This document shows, one piece after another, positions 1-10,873 of a DNA stretch of 64,000 bases. Numbering within the stretch: position 1 is the first letter of the stretch; each line of letters opens with the position of its first letter. The DNA lies in assembly GCA_036852015.1 (NCBI GenBank), contig JAANDG010000120.1, forward strand, positions 1-64,000, in the 5' to 3' direction. Below the pieces are notes generated by a model. The model worked only from the letters and a program-made list of their open reading frames with translations, did no database searches and was not told the DNA's origin. Position numbers and translations under genes: made by a program. The stretch comes from Pelodera strongyloides (lineage: Eukaryota > Nematoda > Chromadorea > Rhabditida > Rhabditidae).

Positions 1-67
<67 letters not shown>

Positions 68-119
68 CTAATAAAAATCGAATAAAAAAGTTGAATTTGA
101 AGTGACTGCCTTCCTTTAA
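1..119. mobile_element. Truncated right end of a TTAAAGG/GTCACTTCA MITE
   Basis: A run of about 65 T is followed by an AT-rich stretch ending in GAAGTGACTGCCTTCCTTTAA. The same ending closes the complete element at 17084-17515 and, with small changes, the one at 35275-35685, so this is one terminus of that family cut by the window edge. The long T run may be real or an assembly artefact. Confidence 0.6.
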
Positions 120-734
120 GAATTTTTTGTGGAACTACGGAAAGTTATTTTGTGGAAGTGTTTTTGGCCGCTGTAATAAACCACATTTTTGTAGTTTCTT
201 TATGTAACTTTGGAATTGCGTACAAATTAGGTAGTTTTCTATCATCACTCCGGTTTTATTCCAAATATGTAACAGAACTGTTCGTGTCTACCTTTCTTTG
301 GATTCATCAACATAAGGCCTATAGGTGTCATTTCCCATGACCTGTCCGTTTTGGAATCGATCATACCGAGTTATTTGTGAAAAAAGTGGGCATAGATCAT
401 AGAGGAGAGGGCAAGAGAAACATAAATAGGAAGATGTTACACAAGTTATGATAAAGTGGTCCTAATGGTGGTGATATCTTTGTTTAGTTAGAAGGATGGT
501 TTTCGAGTGGAGTATTAAGTAATTTGTATTAAGAATAATTTGTATTAATAATTGCATTGTGAAAAACTTTAAGGTTTGGTGGTCATGTAAAATAGGTGGG
601 GTAGTCATGTACAATAGGTGTGGTATAAAATACTCATACATCGTGAAATGTTCTTTATATCCTATATTTTAGGAAATGTGTGCCAATGAAGAATGCGCAA
701 TAGTAAGTTGTACACTTACTTTTTCGGCTCTATT
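120..734. other. AT-rich non-coding stretch, no gene seen
   Basis: A 62-codon open frame at 152-340 has no supporting splice sites or family resemblance. I see no repeat with another copy in the window. It may be intron or upstream region of the gene whose first visible exon begins at 1982. Confidence 0.4.
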
Positions 735-1675
735 CAAGAATAGCCGTCCCAAGAAAGTATAGCCGTCCCAAGATTCTCAACCGTCCCATGGAGAGGCCAA
801 CCGTCCCATGGCGGGGCCAACCGTCCCAAGAAAGTATAGCCGTCCCATAAAAAAAATAACCGTCCCATAAAAAAATAGCCGTCCCAATAAGAAATAAAAC
901 CGTCCCAAATAATTGAATGTGCAGTACATGAAAACATCGATCTCAACAAATTTTTTATTTCTTGTCAGCATTCAAAAGCTAGTTAAAATCCGTAGTTATT
1001 GGCTATCTCAAGTAATAAGTGATTTAAAATCTTTTCCTTATGCACGCGTCTGAACATATAATTATAGAGGTAAGATGGGAGCAGTTGCTGCTGCAAGGTG
1101 TTGACGTTACCGTAAGCAGCCCATCCGTCGGAGACCACGATGCTTCCTAAAAACTTGAATGTACATATCCGCCAACAATATATGTATATGTTACCAAATC
1201 CGCACTACCACCTGCATACAATTACATAAAGTTTGAAAAAAATGATATTCATAAGGGGCTACCTGGTCGAATATGTGCGGCAATTAGAGGCAGCAACGTC
1301 GCAGCGTCCCTCTTGTCGACTACCATCATTGCAACCTTGCTCGTGCCACGCTCTATCATACCAAACACCCAAATTGCCGGACGCAAAAGTTGACAAAAGT
1401 CTTATCAAAGAATGCCCTTTTATGAACAGCGTTCACGAATTCAAACACAATACACGGTCTATTTGTTTTTTTTTTTTAAATTCACATGGGACGGTTGGCC
1501 TCTCTATGGGACGGTTGGCCCCGCCATGGGACGGTTGGCCTCTCCATGGGACGGTTGGCCTCTCCATGGGACGGCTATACTTTTTTGGGACGGTTGGCCT
1601 CTCCATGGGACGGTTGGCCTCTCCATGGGACGGCTATACTTTCTTGGGACGGCTATTCTTGAGACGGCTATTCTC
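735..1675. mobile_element. Fold-back element with GGGACGG-subrepeat inverted ends
   Basis: The left arm (735-910) carries nine CCGTCCC units and the right arm (1488-1675) nine GGGACGG units plus one GAGACGG, spaced about 19-20 bp, many with the spacer TTGGCCTCTCCAT. The arms are inverted relative to each other, and the outermost segments match (CAAGAATAGCCGTCCCAAG on the left, its complement on the right). The centre (about 960-1487) is unique in this window and has no convincing gene. The repetitive open frames rich in W-D-G or G-R-L in both arms are products of the subrepeat. This resembles fold-back DNA elements with subrepeat TIRs; no transposase is visible, so it would be non-autonomous. 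Confidence 0.8.
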
Positions 1676-1981
1676 AAAGAATGCCCTTTTATGATTAGAG
1701 CCACTTTTTCTTGACCCGAATGCGTTGATAAAAGACCATGTGTGAATGCAAAAAATATCCCTTCAAACAGTTTTAAAGGTTTACCGTTTTTAGGAGATAG
1801 GCACAAAGGTGCTTGTGACTAATGAAGAACACTTCTTTGTCGGAAAGATTACAGAACACATCTTTCACAAAAAGAAACTACTGTACAGAATAGCAATTGG
1901 CGTGAGATTTTTTATTATTGTCATATAATCAATGGCTCATTGCAAATCCCACACAAGTACATTATGTTTTTTTTTCTTCAG

Positions 1982-4900
1982 GTGAATGAACAGCAAACTA
2001 AAGTTGTTCCTGCCACTAATGTTCAAAAACATACGGAATATGCAGAGTATCAGCGGATTGTCATTCGGTCGAAGAAAATTGCCAACGATAGGTTGGTTGT
2101 TTTTTACAAAACCTAATGCCGTCGCGTACGTTGACGTCGCGTAAGTAAAAAGAGAAATAAGACAGCACGCAAGTAGTGTAACGATTTTGCAAGGTCTGCC
2201 TGCTTATGGTGACTGCTTGCTTTGCTTAGTGGCCGGTGCCGTATTTGTGCTTCTCTTGTTATTCCTCCGGAATAAATAAAAAACCGTCTCGCTATGCCTG
2301 GTATCGCTGTTGTTCCGTGTGAGGTTGTTGGTTTTGATTTACCTTCCCCTCGTTCGCAAAGTTGCGTGCCTATGGCTTTTGAAAAGTGTCGGGTTAGCTA
2401 CCCACAAAAATTACAATAATCTGCATTCATTTAGCCTGAGACGTGATATCGAACCAGAGGAACCATCTGTGACTTATGATACGACACAAAATTTTAAGAT
2501 TTTGAGGTGAATGCTAACAGCTTGCCAACCCTTTTGTAAAGCTAGCCAACCGCACACAGTTCACTATTATGCTCACTTCATTTCAGCGGAAACCTAACGA
2601 AGCGCAGAACAGAATATCTTCAGAATAAGAAGGTAATAATGTTTTTCTAGGCGATTCCACTTGTTGGGTAAAACAGTTTTTAGTCAAATTTTGTTGACGT
2701 TGAGTACCTCAGAACCAAACTGGGGATGAATTAGTTTGCCTCTCAACAGTGTCTGTTTTAAGGCGCCACAACAAATGGAATCACCTTCCAATTCAGTGGA
2801 TTTGGGGTATGTTATGTGTTGTGACAGATATTAATAACACCATTACGCTTATAAATTATGCCACATGTTCGAAAGTGGTCGTAATGTATGACTAAGGAGA
2901 AAGGGAGAGAGCGCTCAGCTTGATGTTAAAATAGGAAGAGCTTCCTTGTAGAGAGTAGAGGGACATGCTAATTTCGTATGACTAGTGGATGCTGTGTTTC
3001 ATTTTGGCGATACGCCTGGCGAAGGTACTAGCGAAATGACTGTCCAACCGCAGTGCGAAACCGCAATTGCATTTTTTTGCTAGCGTTTCGCCAGTTTGGC
3101 TACCCTATTAAAAATACAGCAAAACAATTGCCTTCGCCAAATTTTAGTGCAATAAATTTTACAAACAGGTTCACGCAAGACATAAGGATATGGCCGAAAA
3201 CTAACTTGGCGCCTTGTCTTTGCTAACATGTATTGGACCACTCGACCATGTGTTAGATGGCCGAGTGGTCTAGTATGGCTGTAGTCCAATAAATGTCATC
3301 AAAGGCAAGGCGCCAAGTTAGATTTCAGCCATGTCCTTATGTATTGAGTGAACATGTTTGTAAAAAATTATTGCATTATAATTTGGTGCTGGCAATTGTT
3401 TTGCCGCATTTTTGAATAGGGTAGCCAAACTGAGGAAACGCTGTTGATAGGACAGTCATCGCCTCACCCATTTTTTCCCTTTCACATTCTGCACACTATT
3501 CTTGTTTCGCCAATAAAAATGCTTTCGCCGGTGAATCTGCCAGTGTAACAAAATTTTGCTGACGGATTAGTCAGTGATATTATTTTCGTTGCTTAGGGGG
3601 AATGAAGCTGTCCAAGGAGACCGTGGCATTTCTCCAACATCAGTTGCGGCTCCCGTGAGTGCCTACCTAATTTTACTACTTATTAGGGAGAGTACATTTT
3701 CGTTCTCTCTTACAAAAACAAGTCACATATGCTACCAAAAAACCCAATTTGTGAACGCAGAGAAATTTGCAATACAAATTTACTTGATTTTTTCAGCCAA
3801 AAAACCTACACACAGAAGTCCTCGTCGACAGTCCCGATCGTCAGAAATTCTCTGGGTAATTGTTTTCGCATCCTCAGTTACAACAGCCACATAACGCTTG
3901 AGGTTTTTTGGTTTGTAATTCACCTACCCTTCCCATTGAATTGGTGCTGGCAATTGTTTTGCCGCATTTTTGAATAGGGTAGCCAAACTGAGGAAACGCT
4001 GTTGATAGGACTGTCATCGCCTCACCCATTTTTTCTCTTTCACATCCTGCACACTATTCTTGTTTCGCCAATAAAAATGCTTTCGCCGGTGAATCGGCCA
4101 GTGTAACAAAATTTTGCTGGCGGATTAGTCAGTGATATTATTTTCGTTGCTTAGGGGGAATGACGCCGTCCAAGGAGATCGTGGCACTCCTCCAACACCA
4201 GTTGCGGCTCCCGTGAGTGCCTAATTTTACTACTTATTAGGGATAGTACATTTTCGTTCTCTCTTACAAAAACAAGTCACATATCCTACCAAAAACAAAC
4301 AATCTATTATGTGGTTTTTGTGTATCTATGAATTCCGTAGATGTAGTTGAAGGCTACCTGGTCATAGTTGGAAGTTTTGAAAGATACCGATTTACTATTT
4401 TTTATATGTTGTATATTAAACTCTTTATTTAGAAAAACGAAAAACAGTATCAAATGAAAATTAACATGAAAAGAGACAAACACACGCAGGCTGAGCACAC
4501 TAAAGAGGCTCAGCTTCCCACGCGGTGCAAAAATTGCTAGAAATGAAACGAAAAATTTCAGTATAAAATAATATAAAAGAAATGATTATCTTCTAGGACA
4601 TCGACTTCGACTTAAATGAGAAAAACGATCACTTCTGCAGGTTAGTTCGTTTTTGTTTCTTTTCACTGTAGTAGCTAGCTATTATCGAGCTGTGTTTCTG
4701 GTGATTATATTTGTAGAGGTTCGTCCTATTTTTAGGATACAATCAAATACAATTGAACAAAATGCCTGTATCATAATACTCTTTTATCCACATAAACTCA
4801 AGTATTAGCCCTATTTGATCTTTTTCGATAAATTATGATTCAGGCCTCAGATTGGAGACCTATTCATGCTAAGAGTACAACCCATCACGTTCATTGCACG

Positions 4901-7900
4901 AGACGGCCACAAGATGGTTGTTACCATTTGTATGGACAGAAAGTATGGCAAAGTAATCAACGCGTTTCGAGTACTTTCACGATGTGAGTATTTTTAAACA
5001 CAGCTGACAACGAATAATTATGCCTTTTTTCAACACATGAATCGTTTTTCTATGATAGCAAATTTTTTTAGTCTCACGAGAGAGTGTCGCAAGCGGGAAT
5101 GTGGAAATCTTTGATGGAGCAGGAGTGAAAATACGTTACCTGGGCACGGTGAAATTCCACAGCGGCGGTAATACAATAATTAACAATTTATTACCTTCAA
5201 CGGTAAACGAAGAAAGCGGTGCACATTGTGTTATAAAAACAACAAAAACACACGAAAAAGCACACGCCGTTCTGGCAAAAGCCCTTTGTCTGCGATTCTC
5301 TAACATATCTAAAATTTGAGAAGCTTGGGGTATCTAAATCTATCTAAATGAGATCTCATAAAACACGCTTCGTAAACAAATGATGGCTTCGTTCTAGAGC
5401 TATTTTGAGAGCCTAGTTTCTTGTAGGGATTGCATACCTCACTCCGGAGTCGTTTTTCGCCAACACCTCCGCGCGCGTGGGGTCATGCAAATTGAATACT
5501 CGCAAACAATTTTATGCGCGCGGAAGTTAGGTACGCACGGAAGTTCCATTCGCAATAAATACATACATATGGGAAGGCACACTACTTGATAGTCGAAGTT
5601 TCTCCCAGGGAAGACAGTACCGTTGAAGACTGTACCATGGAAGAAAGTACACTTGATAGTCGAAGTTCCTCCAAAGAGGCAGGCCATCGTTTGTGCAGTT
5701 TTTGGTATATATTACCCGTACACCGAAAAACAAGCGTTAGATCGCTAATAATGAAGATACTGACTTGAAATTTAGGCTCCAATTTGTTCAAACAAATCCT
5801 AACAACATTTAATGAGCTCTATTCGCATATATGTTCGGGAATGTTAAGGGGCGATATGCACAGAACACATCTACTGGGCGCAGATTAAAGCGAAATGCCA
5901 CCCGGTTTGAGTTTTTTTGTCCAAGTATAGTTCAGGAAATTTAATCAAACGAAATAAACATAAAAATACAGGAATAAGGGGAACATAGAGAAAAACATAT
6001 TTCAAACTTTGATTTTGTATATTCGATTCTGTACGATCGATGTACGACTTTGTGCACGTTGCATGCATGATGCAAACATTTGTTTGTTAAAATAATTTTC
6101 CGCGAAATCCAAACGACTAAATATTGACAAACGCGTCGAATTTACTGGGGGTTTTAATGTATGGCAAAAATGACAGATTTTTGCTTCCAAGTATGGGAAA
6201 ATTACCGTAGATTGGCACTACACGAGAACATCTACAGGCGGACAAAAAATGGTCCCGTGGCAGGTAGCCACGGGACTATTTTTTTCGAGCGTGTCCATTT
6301 TCTGTGCATTTTCGCCTCGTTTTGCTTAGAGCATGGCGCATCTTCTATAATGCGGATAACTTTCAAAGATGTCGTCGCAAAATCGTGCACGAGATATATA
6401 TGATACTTGGAAGCAAAACGCACTGTTTTGCCATACATTGGTGGGGTTTCCCAGTATCCGGAAAATTTACCGTCATTTTACGACTTCACGAGACCCATTA
6501 ATTAATTTCTCATGTCAAATTCGATTGAGGGAAAATACGTTAAATTTTTCTGTACTTGGGGGAACGCACAGTTGTTTTTTGGCATGCATGGAAACCCCAT
6601 TGATGGGGTCTCGATGTATGCCGGATTTTGCTTCCAAGTATGGCTTTAATTACCGTAGATTGGCACTACACGGGGACAACTACAGACCGCCAACAAATGG
6701 TCCCGCGGCGGTCGCTACAGGACTATTTTTTGCGAGCTGCATAAACTGTGCATTTTTGCCTTCTCTAGTATTATCAATGGTCCATTTTCTAACTTTCAAA
6801 GGTGTATGCAAAATCGTACACGAGATGCACATTTGTTACTTGGAAGCAAAACGCGCTGTTTTTACCATACATCGAGACCCCATGAACCCCACAAAATCGA
6901 AAATTGGCGGCAACGAACGCACACGGAAGCTTTCTTCGCCCCTTGTTGTTTTTCTTAGCTGTGTGTGCGGGAAACACTGTCCGCTAATATGCTTTAAAGG
7001 GATGGGGTCACTTCAAATCACCCCTTTGTTTATTTTTTATATGTGTAGTTCACCAAATAAAAATCATAATCGGTGCAAAAAGTTTCCATATTAAGGATCA
7101 CAGAGTTTGTCGTCTGCTGATGTGGGATAGACTTGATGTGAATCCCCCGTTCTATTGGACAGTAGCCGGTAGGAAAGTAGCACTATAGGTTAAGTGAGTC
7201 AAAGACTGATAAAGATGTTGAGTTAACAACAAAATGAGACAGCGATTTCTTACCCGACCCCTCCTTCCCTATAGCGCTATTTTCCTGCCGACTACTGCGC
7301 ACCAGCTGTCGAATAGAAAGGGTGAATTGAAGTGAAGCCATCCCTTTAAAGTGGAATATCTCCCAAAAATAGTTCGAAAACAATTATTAACGAAAATAAA
7401 TATAAAAACACAAACAAGTATGCGCGTATTACAAAAAAATGTGTGCAAACTGTTTTTTGTATGGAAAAATCCGCACATGGCGATCGACCTAGTAAAATAG
7501 CTGGAAAAATCGCCATCTGGGAGTTTGAAATAATTAAGCATCCCGCGGCAACCAAATGATGAAATGTTGACAAAATATTTTGAATTTGCAAGTAAAATAA
7601 GCCCAAAATTAATCAACGCATGTTTACTCCACCTATTTTTCTATTTCTTTTTTTTTTTTGTTGAGACCGACCGCTAATTTGCTTTCAGTAAACAATGTGG
7701 CATACCCATAAAATGACGGCAGAATAAAACATTTAAAATTTTGTCATAAACGTGAACAAAAGCCGCCGCAACGTACGCAAACTTTTGGGTCTGGACCTTT
7801 GTCCTTTGGGCTCTTGTCAGTATTTGGGCCCTTGTCAGCAAGTTTATCTTAGGTTATCCATTCCATTGTGTGTCCCTTCGATATGTTATCAATAAACTAT

Positions 7901-9553
7901 ATATATAAACGGGAACGTCGGCGGCCAGTTAGTTCAGACGGTCCGTCGTACAGCGATTTACAGATCCGAATCCCTTGTTGAAGGAATATTTGAGAGGGTT
8001 TTGAAATTGTTTTTCTTCTTATCTAGAAGATTTTGCTTATTTTTATTGTCACTTGCCGTAAGTTCAAAACGTACGCTTTTTTTTAATTCCCCTTAACACC
8101 AGCTCCGAGTCGATGTTGGATCGAGGCGCCCGCGGCACTATGGCACCGCAGTCGAAATCGTCTCACTACTCGAACAAGGAGTCTCGCATGAATTCCAATT
8201 AATCGTATCGTATCCAAAGAACCACAGCATCCTCAAGCCTTAGTTTCCTTACTCATCTGAATTGATTTTCATCCGTTCGACGACGAAAAAAACAGAAATA
8301 TATGGCCATGTCGTGACTCGGCCATATTGCAACGATGAGCAGGACATGTGAGCCGTCTGTAATGGAATTTCCATGTCCGCTGAACCAAGATATCGATGGT
8401 TGTGAGTTGTGACATGGTAGTGACTTTTCACCCTGAAAAGTCAAATACGACGACGTGCTGACTTGCACATAATTGTTTGGTAGTATGCAGCAGCAATTCT
8501 TGAATAACTTTGACTACAGGCTTCAAGTAAGCACATATATTGAAAAGAGTACAGGGAACCCAGTGCCAGACAAGAAAACAACACATTTTAGTTTAAAAGT
8601 TCCACAACATAATTTGAAAAGTGTGGGTAACTACATCGGTTTAGTCATCAATCAAATCGAAGAGGGAGTTACACGCAGGACTGATGAATATGTGCGGAGC
8701 AGCGTGAATCGCGTGAGAATGCAAAACCGAAAGCAAAAAAATTCACGTTGTATGAACTATTGCAGGGCGAATTGCCAGACCGTTCTAGCTGTAAATTAGA
8801 AAGCACCCCAATAACGCAAGTAGTAGTGGGGAAACGTCACGAAACTCCCAAGTAAACGCACACGAAACTCTCGTTATGAACAAAACTTATCTCAAGATTA
8901 TCTCCGTTTAACGGAAGTTGCAAACGGAATGTTGGTGTAACCGGCCTCGGGTGTCTTAATAAACGATACCTAACTTGTCTATAAAAAAAAATGTTTGCTT
9001 TTCTGGGTGTCAGTGCTCTAGAGCAACCGGTATCTTTCTAGCGGAATGGCACACAAATGTTTTGTGAAACGAGTAGTTTCGGCAATAATAAATCCTAACT
9101 AGTCAACGAGGTACACTTTTTTTTGTTACAGCATTATTCATCCTTTATTGTAGGTGAGGTGTTCCAAGTGCGACCAATCGCAAACAATGATGTTTCACTG
9201 CTTCTAGTATGTTTTTATATTGCATTAATACTTTTTGTTTTTCATTTCGTTTGCATTTAAACCTTTTTTTCTTGACTCCGCATAATATTTTAGGTAAGCT
9301 CCTTCAAGATCTCGGAAACCACTGGAGAACTGAGCACACTGATGGTACTTCATTTAATACGCAAACCCCGTTATTTTTGTAATTTAGATCGAAAAAAACG
9401 AATGTTTTGTCTGTATGTGGTTTTTTTTTCGTTCAGACTGGACGTACTCTGTCTTTTGATCACGGATTGGATCACAAAGTGAATTTCCAGCTTTTTGGAC
9501 TCAAAGACGTCTTTCCGTTCGTTTCTTTGGCACTGATTAACCGCATCCTGTGA
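1982..9553 (+). CDS. Divergent phospholipid scramblase-like protein, 13 visible exons, 5' end incomplete
   Basis: Exons: 1982-2091, 2435-2506, 2587-2632, 2763-2806, 3597-3654, 3797-3855, 4155-4212, 4597-4640, 4844-4983, 5072-5167, 9154-9206, 9294-9344, 9437-9553 (TGA). Every junction has GT and AG and every phase agrees, giving about 310 residues; the first exon opens in phase 0, so earlier exons are missing. The N-terminal half is polar and Pro-rich (PPTPVAAP), as in many scramblases. The C-terminal half (from exon 8) follows the scramblase order: EKNDHFC, then GDLFMLRV, ARDGHKMVV, VEIFDGAGVKIRYLGTVKF, FKISETTGEL and a final hydrophobic FPFVSLALINRIL in the place of the C-terminal helix. Scramblases are Tubby-like barrel proteins that move phospholipids across the membrane. 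The cysteine cluster is largely missing, so activity is uncertain. Exons 5 and 7 are duplicates. The intron 5168-9153 is full of repeats. The gene structure is firm, the family call moderate. Confidence 0.6.
3000..3560. mobile_element. Palindromic MITE in intron 4 of the scramblase-like gene
   Basis: The left part (3065-3245) and right part (3250-3445) are inverted copies: CCAGTTTGGCTACCCTATT near 3090 is matched by GAATAGGGTAGCCAAACTG near 3414, and TTGGCGCCTTG by CAAGGCGCCAAG. The middle is a hairpin around GACCACTCG and CGAGTGGTC. No open frame of note. Its right half was copied together with exon 5 into the next intron (about 3940-4130). Confidence 0.65.
3389..4292 (+). repeat. Tandem duplication that copied an exon (3389-3738 and 3940-4292)
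   Basis: The two ~350-bp copies share MITE remnant, 3' intron, a 58-bp exon (3597-3654 and 4155-4212), donor and downstream intron. The exons differ at six sites: two are silent and four change a residue (E/D, I/T, S/P, S/P). Phase entry and exit are equal, so the extra exon keeps the frame. Confidence 0.85.
5870..6992. repeat. Dispersed repeats, including two copies of a 250-270-bp TIR unit
   Basis: Units at about 6177-6445 and 6628-6870 are homologous. Each opens with TTTGCTTCCAAGTATGG, holds a TGGTCCCGYGG segment with a short palindrome, and closes with the complement CTTGGAAGCAAAA. Related material is at 24980-25480 and 57130-57530. A TTAAAGCGAAATGCCACCC end at about 5887 belongs to another dispersed family (24997, 43690). 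The 241-codon open frame here runs through these repeats and is not taken as a gene. Confidence 0.65.
6993..7350. mobile_element. MITE with TTTAAAGG-GTCACTTCA terminal inverted repeats
   Basis: Starts TTTAAAGGGATGGGGTCACTT and ends with the near-complement GAAGTGAAGCCATCCCTTTAAA. The interior resembles the element starting at 9563, including the ATTAAGGATC block and the ACTACTGCGCACCAGCTGTC segment. No coding capacity. Confidence 0.7.
7840..8215 (+). promoter_or_regulatory. Possible promoter or LTR-like leader with a short spliced frame
   Basis: A TATATATAAA box near 7900 lies upstream of GTTAGTTCAGACGG (initiator-like). A strong donor (GCC then GTAAGTTC) falls at about 8057 and a pyrimidine-rich acceptor (TTAACACCAG) at about 8113. 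After it a short frame with methionine in SESMLDRGARG runs about 30 residues to TAA at about 8203. The arrangement could be a small gene, a promoter within the scramblase intron, or the leader of a decayed LTR element. No second LTR is seen. Confidence 0.25.
8473..8799 (+). CDS. Isolated 108-codon open frame in an intron, unrecognised
   Basis: The frame starts at ATG-CAG-CAG or slightly upstream and reads like protein (NNFDYRLQVSTYIEKS, NYIGLVINQIEEGV, RTDEYVRSSVNRVRMQNRK), with few low-complexity stretches, then stops. There is no family I recognise. It lies inside the 4-kb intron of the scramblase-like gene, between repeats, and may be the remnant of a mobile element's gene. A GTAAGC right after NNFDYRLQ could act as a donor. 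Not supported by a second copy in the window. Confidence 0.25.
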   Translation: MFGSMQQQFLNNFDYRLQVSTYIEKSTGNPVPDKKTTHFSLKVPQHNLKSVGNYIGLVINQIEEGVTRRTDEYVRSSVNRVRMQNRKQKNSRCMNYCRANCQTVLAVN

Positions 9554-9562
9554 AGATGAACC

Positions 9563-10841
9563 TTAAATGGATGTGGGGGTCACTTCATATCACCCCTTTG
9601 TTTATTTTTGATATGTGTCGTTCACCAAATAAAAATCATAATCACTAAATAAAGTTTCCAAATTAAGGATCCCAGAGTTTGTAGTCTGCTGCTATTCGAT
9701 AGACTTGATATGAATCCCCGTTCTAGTATACAGCTGGCGCACAGTAGTCGACACGAAAATAACGCTATAGGCAGGGAAAGAAATCGCTCCCTCATTTTGT
9801 TGTTATCTCAACATCTTTGTCAGACTTTGACTCTCTTAACCTGTATGCTATTTTTCTGCCGACTACTGTGCACCAGCTGTCTAATAAGAACGGGTATCCA
9901 TATCTAGTCTATCCAATAGCATCAGACCACAAACTCTGGGATCCTTAAAGGAGGAGGCCACGGGTTTTAAGGGCGCGTACGGGATTGCGAAAAGAAAGAA
10001 AAGAAATCAAAAAAGTAGTTCGGGATGGCCGGTCGGAAATGTAAATCTTTTCCACAGTAGACATAGCCCGTGGGCACAGAGGCATTCAAATTGTCTCCAA
10101 ATAATTCTGCATATCTAAATATAAGTGGTCTCTGTGCCCACGGGCTATATGTACTGTGGAAAAGATTTACATTTCCGACCGGCCATCCCGAACTACTTTT
10201 TTGATTTCTTTTCTTTCTTTTCGCAATCCCGAACGCGCCCTAAGTGTTCGATCCCTTTCCTCTTATCGAAAGAAGATGTTAAATAATCACTAATAAACTG
10301 CAGAACAAATCGCGGAAATCCACTTTAGAGTGAATATTAAATTCTATCTAAAAAAAATTAATATAAAAAAACCCACAGTAGTTTCTAGTAATTTTTCAGG
10401 CACAGCCAAAAATGGCCTCCTTGCAGATGGCCGGGCTAACCCGGGGGACCCTGCTAATATGTTGATTAAAATAGTGCGCTTATGGTTAGACGGCCTGTGT
10501 ACTTTGTAGTGCAAAAGAAAGGCACGCATGTTTTACTGTTATGCACACTGCGTGCATATTTTATTTTTGGTGGTGGTTTTAAAAAATACGGTCGCTTTTT
10601 TAAATTAAATTACTTTCTTGAAATTAAATAATTTCTTCTGTATTTCCGTATTTGTTTATGCATGTTATCGATGATTATTTACCATGTTTTTTTTTCGAAA
10701 AAAGAAAAGTAATCGAACACTTGAAACTCGGAGCATCCTCCTTCAATTTGGAAACTTCCATACTTCTTGTTATTTTTAATTGGTGAACTACACATATCAA
10801 AAATAAACATAGGGTGAGTTGAAGTGACCCCTTCCCTTTAA
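9563..10841. mobile_element. 1.28-kb TIR element between two genes, carrying nested palindromes
   Basis: Left end TTAAATGGATGTGGGGGTCA continues through CCCCTTTGTTTATTTTTGATATG; the right end is its complement (CATATCAAAAATAAACATAGG to CCCTTCCCTTTAA). The TIR is about 65 bp. Inside, 9665-9955 holds a diverged inverted pair (ATCCCAGAGTTTGTAGTCTG and CAGACCACAAACTCTGGGAT) and 9968-10242 a near-perfect palindrome. The left end lies ten bases after the scramblase-like stop codon, and the right end about 30 bases before the next exon. Confidence 0.7.
9968..10242. mobile_element. Palindromic MITE with ~115-bp arms
   Basis: GGGCGCGTACGGGATTGCG begins the left arm and CGCAATCCCGAACGCGCCC ends the right arm. 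The arms include a pyrimidine/purine tract and GGATGGCCGGTCGGAAATG with its exact complement. About 45 bp separates the arms. It is nested inside the element at 9563-10841. Confidence 0.85.
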
Positions 10842-10873
10842 TGTCCACCATTTCATTTACTTGTTTATTCCAG

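Noticed and set aside
1..65. Poly-T run as a poly(A) tail of a minus-strand retrocopy
   Set aside because: What follows is the end of a TIR-type MITE, not a gene or SINE; the run could be an assembly edge effect.
734..1806. Open frames rich in W-D-G or G-R-L on both strands
   Set aside because: They are translations of the 19-20-bp GGGACGG subrepeat and appear in several frames and on both strands.
6369..7094. 241-codon open frame
   Set aside because: It runs through two repeat copies and a MITE end; the sister copy does not keep the frame.
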